Shown here in pieces: positions 57,080 through 64,000 of a DNA stretch of 64,000 nt. The stretch is from Alligator mississippiensis (Eukaryota; Chordata; Crocodylia; Alligatoridae). A model generated the notes under the pieces. It ran no database searches and was not told the DNA's origin. It worked only from the letters and a program-made list of their open reading frames with translations. The DNA lies in NCBI RefSeq assembly GCF_030867095.1, contig NC_081824.1, positions 360,921,829 through 360,985,828 of the forward strand. The letters are read 5' to 3'. Numbering within the stretch: position 1 is the first letter of the stretch; each line of letters begins with the position of its first letter. The position numbers and the translations under genes are program-made.

Positions 57080-57829
57080 AAAATGAACTGCACTGCTACA
57101 GGCAGTCTGCCTCCTGTCACCATATCTGCTTGAAGAGTGTTAATTAAAGCTACTGATTAACTAGATCAATTAGTCAAATATGTAAACATCATACAGATGT
57201 GGCTATATTGCCTCCATGCTAGGAGGCAGCCCCAATGAAGCAGAGCAGCCTGCTTGAGGGTGCTGTGTTTACTATGTAGACACAGGCAATGGACAGTTGT
57301 TACATTTGTGCCAAAAGAAAAGCCTTTCTGCCAGCCCAGAAAGAGAGGGCACAGCCATTCATGGGCATTCTTGCAGAAGAGAACTAGTCTGAGGGAGAGG
57401 CAGCAAGAGCATTGGCTCCCTGTTAGCCTATCCAGGGGACCCTGCTGTGGAGGTCAGTGCGCCCCTCAGCTATTGAACAGACCCGGGTCAACAGGTCTGT
57501 ACAAAGGGGATCATTTTTCTAGGCTGGAAACTAGGGTTCAAGCCCCAGGCATCTGCATGCCTCCCCTGCCCAGACAAGGGAACCAATCAACTGAATCTCA
57601 AGGTGGGCAGAGAAGAGAATTCTCCCATGGCAGGAACCATCATAGAGCCCCAGGATAGTTCCAGCTGCAGGCAAATGCCCCCCACTTCATGTACATCTCC
57701 AGGAGGACTCAGAGCAGTATACAGGGCAGGAAGGAGATGTGCCCAAGACTGAACCCTTCCTGGAGGCTCAAGGGGCTTCCAGCCACAAAAGAATTCCCCC
57801 TGCTCCATGCACCGCTCTGGGTCACTAAC
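57080..57829. other. GC-balanced noncoding stretch with a B-box-like motif
   Basis: A 134-codon plus-strand frame at 57254-57658 has no recognisable domain. GGTTCAAGCCCC at about 57536-57547 resembles a pol III B box, but no SINE body could be delimited. Confidence 0.3.
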
Positions 57830-57931
57830 TGTAATGAAGGCAGACATGTCAAGCATGCTGAAATTACATTAGGAAGACTGATTTGGGAGTAGAAATATGT
57901 TCAAAGCAAGGACTTACCAATCAGCTTCTTG
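57830..57931. repeat. Short dispersed repeat, copy 1
   Basis: TGTAATGAAGG, then CATGCTGAAATTACATTAG and AAGGACTTACCAATC. It is matched by 59569-59658 in the same orientation. On the minus strand the ends look like a splice donor (GTAAGT) and acceptor (TTCATTACAG). Confidence 0.6.
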
Positions 57932-58023
57932 AAAGAGAAGAATGTTTGGTTTTATCATAGTAAAGAACGTTCTGAAAGTATTGTAGTCAGTGTTAACCTC
58001 ATGCACATGAAGAAGTCTTTAGG

Positions 58024-58215
58024 CTAGGAGTGTCAAACATACAGCCCCTGGGCCATATCTGGCCCGTGGAGCCATATGATACAGACTGTGGGTCACTGGA
58101 CTGACCCCACACACTAGCCCCTGACCCAAGCACTTCAATTGCCATGTGGACAGGACCTAGTGATGCATGCTCTGCATATAGCATGGGCAGCTGGACCAGG
58201 AATGGTGAAGGGGCA
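58024..58215. mobile_element. hAT-like fragment
   Basis: Starts CTAGGAGTGTCAAACATACAG and continues GGGCCATATCTGGCCCGTGG, the signature of the family split at 53428-56237. No right terminus was found. Confidence 0.55.
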
Positions 58216-60020
58216 GGGAGTGGAAGATGTGAAGACAGCAGTTCTTCGCTTCCTTTTCAGCCACTGCAGTGCCAAATGACTAACTACAGGGTGGAGGGAA
58301 GGCTATCAAAGAATGGACTTTTCTAAAGGCAGTGGGGGTGTGACTGAATGAACGGTCCTCTAGTGTTCCCTGCCTGGAGAGCTCACCTATGTAGCCATAG
58401 GCAACATGAAAGTGTTGACAGTGCAGGGGCACAACTCTGCACAGTCGTCACAATGGGCACAACTCGGTGCCACAGCCACTGTCCTACTGCTGCCAGGCAT
58501 TGGATCTGGCTGGCCTGCAGCCCCAGGCACAGAAATCATGCTGTCACCACCACCAACCTCCACTGCTGCCAAGCCCTGGCTCTGGCCAGGCTGCAGTCCT
58601 ATGCTCCACATCACTCTGTAGGTGCAGAAATCTGGGGGGCACGTGCCCTCCCCACCACCCCTCACCAGGGCATCACCAATGTATGCAGCATTCACACATA
58701 TGCTCCACCTCCCAAACTTTTTTTAGCACTCGGAATTTCATAGACATTCTTAGCACTAGAAATGAACTCCTGCCCATGTGCACAGGCTGTTTCCACCAAA
58801 TTCCCTAGACCCCTAAAAAACCTGCCCTGGATGTGTTCAAAACACCAAGCTGAGGCACCTAACTCTCCTCCTGCATTGTATAGGGAGCAAGCTGCCAATC
58901 ACAGAGCTACAAATCCCAAACGCAGAAAATGACACTTAAAAGCAAAGTTTACTGTTGTGATGCCTGAGTGACTACTGTTGGGGAAACAAATTTAAAAATT
59001 TTGGCCAGAACATATTCATTTTCTAACTGGATTAATTTTATTATTACTTTAGCACCCCAAAGACACAGTCAGAGCCCAGTACTCTATTGTCCCCAATGCT
59101 GTACAAGCACAGAACAAAAGGACTTTTCTGGCCTCTAAAGAGCTTCTGTCTCCAACTAAAGGAGTAGCATGCTGGCAGCACTCCTACCCTAAAGGCCCCA
59201 ACTCCTGCCTGCTTGTTTCTCCTACAACCATATATCTGCTTGCCAACATTTTCAAAAGTGGATTATTAAAGTAAAGCTCCTATATCCTTATAAGTGGCAC
59301 AATTTTCCAAAGCCTCAGCATCTAGCAGCTCCCAAGAGGGATTTGCATACATTTGAGCTTTTGAAAAAATTGGCCTTTAATATCTACAAGCCCACAGCAT
59401 TACAACTTCATTTCAAGAATTCTCTCTTTGCAGCTGTCTTGAAAGTGGTTTCTCAGACACAATAAAATCACTCTGAACAACAAATCCATCACTAAAATGA
59501 GACCCATGGTAAGCTGAAGGCCTGAGAGGTCTGGAGATCATTACACAGTCCTGACCAACATTACCCATTGTAATGAAGGAAAACATACCAGGCATGTTGA
59601 AATTAAATTAGTAAAACAGATCCGGAGGAAGGCAAGGACTCACCAATCTGCTTTTCAAAAAGCATGTGCACATGGTTGATGCTTGATATGCACGTCCAAA
59701 CAATCTACGTGCAACACAGGTATTTGTGCAAGCCAGTTTAACAATATGCTAAAAATAGATATATGCTGCATAGGTGCTGGGTAGAGGAGAAGCTCTAAAG
59801 CAAACTCAGGCTAAGTGAGTTTTCTGCTGGGTTTTTCACAGAGCCTGAGGGAGCATGGTATGTTACTCTAGCACTGGCAGTTAGTCATGGCTTTAGCTTC
59901 CCCTGTCATGGAACCCTGACCCATTTGTGGAACTTAGTTCCAGCGCAGAGAGAGAGCTGTGCCAACCTTCCTCACATAGGATGACTACATGGAAGAAGAG
60001 TTGGTCTGTGACTATACTTC
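58216..60020. other. Noncoding stretch containing one short repeat
   Basis: Overlapping frames at 58348-58898 on both strands are rich in Cys, Pro and Ala, with no domain. A repeat copy lies at 59569-59658. Nothing else was recognised. Confidence 0.4.
59569..59658. repeat. Short dispersed repeat, copy 2
   Basis: Matches 57830-57931. The minus-strand donor-like end is GTGAGT here and the acceptor-like end has lost its AG (TTCATTACAA). Confidence 0.6.
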
Positions 60021-60023
60021 AGC

Positions 60024-60938
60024 TAGGGACAGATATTCAAAAAGCCTAAGCCTGAATTGATTCAATCTTTGCAGGTTAGTCTGACCAGGCTAGGCTAAAC
60101 CAGTTTGCAGGTATACAGACATTCCCTCTAGAATGAGAAAATGGAGGCAAATGCCTGCAGTGGCTCAGCCTAGAAGACAAGGTGTGCTAGAGCAGCTCTC
60201 CCTTTCCTTCTAGAGTGCTGAGCTGGGCAGGGCATGGCCAGGCCCTGGCAAGATGCTCTGATTAGAAAGGGGTTCCCCCCCTTGCTGCTCCTGACCAGCA
60301 AGGGATCCACAGAGAGTTGATAACACAGCATTTAGCACCCCATCAAGAAAACAAAAGCCTCTCTCATTAGTTCAAGCTCTTCTTAAACAACTTTTTTCAG
60401 CTACCTGTTGATTAGCTCCAAACAGCCCTAAGCAGACACTGCCCTGTCTGCCTTTGTCCTGCCTGCCTTACACAGACACCTCTCAGCATTAGCTAGCATA
60501 CTACATGCTGGCTATGGTCCGTGATGTGGGAGAGGGGAGGTGGGAAATCCCTGCTTGAGTAGAGTGGTGAGAGGGGCGGGGGAGGGTGGAAGCCAGGCAG
60601 ATCCTACTTTGTCTGCAGTCTCTGCCAGAGCTCCAGCTAGGAAGCAGAGGGGCAGGGCCAGTCCTGCTCTGGAGCAGAGAGCACAGTTCAGTGCTGCAAA
60701 GCATCTGGGATGCTGGGAGACTCTGGTTTAAGTTAAACCAGGAAGGGGTCTGGGACAGACATTGCATAAACCGGTTTGACCCAAATCAGTTAAGTCTGAT
60801 ACTATATTCTACCAAGTTTATCTCAAACTGGGTTCAGTCATTTTCAAACTGGTTTTATGTGCACTGAACCTCTGTTCTGTTACATTTTTAAACCAGTTTC
60901 TGATCACTTAAACTGGGTTATGTGTAATATCTGCCCCA
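60024..60938. mobile_element. Foldback element locus of the TAGGGACAG family (pair 2)
   Basis: The left module 60024-60129 starts TAGGGACAGATATTC. The right module 60716-60938, read on the minus strand, starts TGGGGCAGATATTACACATA and contains the AAACTGGTTTA words seen at 24779 and 25618. Inside the right module lies the same CCCAGCATCCCAGA-type segment (about 60700-60715) on the complement. The spacer is GC-rich and non-coding. Confidence 0.6.
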
Positions 60939-60939
60939 A

Positions 60940-61820
60940 GCCTTCTGGTCTAATCATCTGGTCCTGGTGTCTCTATCATACTTCACTTAAGCCAATATTA
61001 TGCAAAATTCATACATGAACTAGAAATAAACCTTTATTATTGTCCTTGACTGTCCTGTGCAAGTGCATTGCTGAAGGTGAAAAGCTTCTCCAGTCCCATC
61101 AAAATTTTTTTGCGAGCTACTTCCTGGACAAATGCCCAAGAGGAAGAAGGAGGAGAGGGAGGGGGAAGCAAAAGCCTGAACACTAAACAGACATGGAGCT
61201 TGTAGCTTGTTGTGTTCTTGCACTCATTTTCCCCTTTCTTCTCTGTGGTTACTTCTTGTTGGGGAACAGGTTGGTCCAGAATTAATTGTTGTTATTGTGC
61301 TAAATGATCTGAATGAAAGAGGCTTCGTCTAATTGAATTCTGAGAGATTATACACTACTGCTTTCAATCTCCCTTTACCCAGTGATAGAATCAAGGTCTT
61401 AACAACAAATTACCGTGTGTTCAGAGTACACAAAAAGCCACTACAAAATCCAACTTATCTAGAAAAATACATCCAATCAATGAGATATAATTGGTGCTCA
61501 TGACTCAGAATAATTGCCTTTGTTGCACTGGAACTGCAGCAATGGATGGATTTTATTAGAGAGAAGGCCAAAGCTGTTAGCATGTGTGTTTTGCGTTTTC
61601 ATGTTTTTAGCCATTATGAAACACCTAAACAAAGCTAAATTATACTCATAGCCATTCAGATACTGCTACATGTATTCCAAACAAAGGTCCTACTTTAAAA
61701 AGTATGAGATGAAAAAAGTAACAAAACTTTGTCTGACTAAGTTTGTAGAACTGCTACTATGATAAGGATACTGTATATACTTTGCTAATGTATAGCTGAA
61801 TTCTGCATTCTGTGGTGCCA
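60940..61820. other. Noncoding stretch
   Basis: No feature recognised. Confidence 0.4.
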
Positions 61821-62430
61821 AAGGCTAGGGGAACTCAGCCACCCACCCCAGGCAAGTGAAGTGGGTGGAAGGCAGCTGGGAGCCGGAGCTGGAGCCCTGC
61901 TGGGGCAGAAGCTACCCAGCTAAAAATTCTTCCCACACTGGAGCAGTGCAACAGGAGCAGGAGGAGGAACTGCCACTGGAAGCAAAGTGAGCTGAACAGC
62001 AGCCACACCAGGAGCAGCCTCACCAGAAGCTGTTTGCACTGGCCGCAGCTGGACCAGCAGGCACAGGCCGGAGTGCAGTCTGAGCTGCCCGGCATGGGGC
62101 TCAGCCCATGCAGAACATCACAGGAGCAGCTGTGGACTGCATCACCTGAGAGAGCTCTGCTGCACATTCCCCTGCCCCCTTCTTCTCTCCCCTCACCCCT
62201 GGCCAGCTCCTAGGACCTAGAGCCCAGGCAGCCCCTGCCCCCACACATGTGCACATGCCCTCCCTCCCCCCCCCCCCCCACATACACACTTCTATCACAG
62301 GGCAGAGATCCCAGCCTCATCCGCCCATCTCACTCCTGAACACTGCTCCCCACTTGCCTGCAACCCCATCCCACATAGGAAGTTTTGGTGAGTTTTTGTG
62401 GTGGGGAGGGGGAGGGAGGCTGACCCAGCC
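61820..62430. repeat. GC-rich segment with poly(C) run
   Basis: Rich in AGCAG/CTGG words, with a C run at about 62266-62279 and a G-rich run near 62400-62419. Opposite-strand frames (110 and 113 codons) are compositional. It could be an interspersed repeat or a GC-rich transcript end; neither is demonstrable. Confidence 0.35.
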
Positions 62431-63727
62431 TATGCCAACTGATCAAAATTCCCTACGTGGCTTCTGGACCTCTGCCTACCCTTGCTCATCACCTTACAAT
62501 GTAAACTACCCCAGGCAGAGTGCTGCTAAATATAACTATTGTTCTGCTTCCAGTGCCCATACTAACTTCTTTAGAGATACCTATACATGACACGGTACTG
62601 TATTGTGTAGACATAACCCATATTAAGAAGAAATAAGAATAGTATTTCCTTTGGCATAAAAATTAAATATATGAAAGGTGCATTTCAACATGGACTATAA
62701 AAGAGTTTGGGACCATTTTTTAAGCCAAAGAGCATATTTTGCAATTTTATGAGTTAAATAAGAGATCTGATTGTGGCTGCAATCAAAAGCATAAAATCCA
62801 GGCTACTAGCATGCCCAGAATTAACCCTTGACAGGTAATTAGAATTTGCCAAACAGCAGAGATTCAAGATTCCTTCTGGCCTAGATGAATGGTGATTGAG
62901 AATCCAAAGTTTCACAAGAGGGTGCTGAGGTAGAAAGGCATATGCAGCTGCACAACTGGCAAAAGCCAACAGAATGCCCAACATAGGGAAAAGGATACAA
63001 GAAATGCAATGTGGGATTACCCTACTCTGAAAGAACCACCAGAGTATACACAGCACAGGCAAAGCGGACAATAATAAAACCAAGAACTCCTATGACTTTT
63101 TTATAGGAGTAACAACATCATTTCAGCAGAAACATGAATGTACCATCAACCTGAAAGCAAATGAGAGATTTATTATTTTAAAATTTAACACCAGTGCACA
63201 AACCAATGGGTACGTCAAACTGCAGCCACATCCGCTGCCTGGGATAGCCTGTTACCAGTAACTTTTAGTAAAGTTTAAAGTTAGCACTGCTATATCTCTC
63301 TTTCAGTCTATGACTACACTGTAAATATATTCAATGTATTGCCAAATGATGCAGCAGTAAAATGAAAAGCCAAAAGGAATGGAAAGCTAACAGGTAGAGC
63401 AAAGTTTAAAATGGTGGACTTACTATGCTAAAGGGACATGTAAGCTAGATATATGAGTAAATAAATTACAAAAAATACAATTTGTAGTACTGCCAGGAAA
63501 GGCTGCAACAATTTGATGTCACCAGAAGTATGTATTAATTGGAGGAGAAAAAAATAAACAATTGAGGAAAAATCTGATGCTAGGATCATGGAATATCTGA
63601 GTACATTGTTGAAAAATGTGAACTTCTGGTGCAAATATCAGAAACAATATCTGATGCAAAAAATGCAAATGTCTGAGTACATCTGTTGAAAAATGAGAAC
63701 TTCTCACAAATCGTGCCCCGGTTCCTG
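62431..63727. other. AT-rich noncoding stretch
   Basis: A near-duplicate of about 45 bp (ATGTCTGAGTACATCTGTTGAAAAATG against TATCTGAGTACATTGTTGAAAAATG, near 63595 and 63670) is present. No gene was recognised. Confidence 0.4.
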
Positions 63728-63788
63728 TACTCACTCACTCGCTTGCTTGCTTGCTTGCTTGTTCACTCGCTCACTCACCCTCTCTCTG
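63728..63788. repeat. CTTG/CACT microsatellite
   Basis: CACT units, then GCTT units, then CACT and CTCT units. Confidence 0.85.
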
Positions 63789-63930
63789 CTCTAGAACAAT
63801 TGTCCATCTCACTGCTTTCTTAGGCACTCCCTTCAAGTAAGGAAAGCTTTCCTAGCTGCATATTAAAAACATATGAGGGAGAGTAAAAACAACAAAAAAA
63901 AGTTCTGTAAGTCTGGGTCTGAATTAATTC

Positions 63931-64000
63931 AAATCAGCAGGGCTTGATGAACTTCATCCCAGGATATTGAAGGAACTGGCAGAGGAAATCTTAGAGCCAT
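63931..64000 (+). mobile_element. CR1/L2-type LINE reverse transcriptase fragment at the window edge
   Basis: The plus-strand frame from 63931 reads KSAGLDELHPRILKELAEEI and then LEP to the window end, without stops. This is the conserved start of the reverse transcriptase domain in CR1- and L2-like LINEs (compare LRVVRELADVIAE in CR1-A). The reading frame to the left contains a stop at 63925-63927, so the recognisable homology begins here. It is the only plus-strand LINE in the window and continues beyond it. Confidence 0.75.

Noticed and set aside
57536-57547. Second B-box-like motif GGTTCAAGCCCC
   Set aside because: Isolated short match with no SINE body or tail; chance is likely.

Overview
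The window looks like a gene-poor stretch of a reptile nuclear genome, most likely crocodilian and alligator-like. I base this on the repeat content: CR1 LINEs, many hAT-type and PIF/Harbinger-like non-autonomous DNA elements, pogo/Tigger-like elements and a decayed Ty3/gypsy element, with nothing resembling mammalian L1 or Alu. The species call is inference; no host protein-coding gene, tRNA, rRNA or CRISPR array could be supported. Nearly every long open frame lies in a repeat or in low-complexity sequence.

Region by region. 2.27-6.43 kb is a stack: a Harbinger-like MITE is split by a long minus-strand CR1, which is split by a hAT MITE, which itself carries an inverted copy of the locus's own CR1/MITE junction. 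7.3-9.1 kb is old CR1/L3-like sequence with a GT microsatellite and a 70-bp poly(A) retrocopy between perfect 16-bp direct repeats. 12.45-12.95 kb is a MITE. 14.05-16.95 kb is a Ty3/gypsy remnant arranged LTR, leader, RT, RNase H, LTR, leader, with no integrase. 19.4-21.2 kb holds CA-rich sequence and a possible minus-strand LTR. 22.9-25.8 kb and 27.8-29.3 kb hold several foldback elements.

30.0-33.7 kb contains two old CR1 copies. One is interrupted by a small hAT MITE, the other by a Tigger-like element that preserves a transposase-like tail with a PCNA-interaction motif. 36.5-37.5 kb is a nested Harbinger/CR1/Harbinger stack with target duplications. 37.7-39.3 kb is a GC-rich, TATA-bearing, minisatellite-containing LTR-like element. 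43.0, 46.6, 49.1 and 50.6 kb carry hAT-like foldback elements. 53.4-56.2 kb is a hAT element split by a 2.3-kb CR1 that holds a tiny second CR1. 60.0-60.9 kb repeats the foldback family seen at 24.8 kb. A CR1/L2-type reverse transcriptase fragment runs off the right edge.

The remainder is AT-rich noncoding DNA with short microsatellites. The chief interest is the record of nested insertion and DNA repair, plus the PCNA-motif tail. Boundaries were read by eye; those backed by matching target-site duplications are the most reliable.
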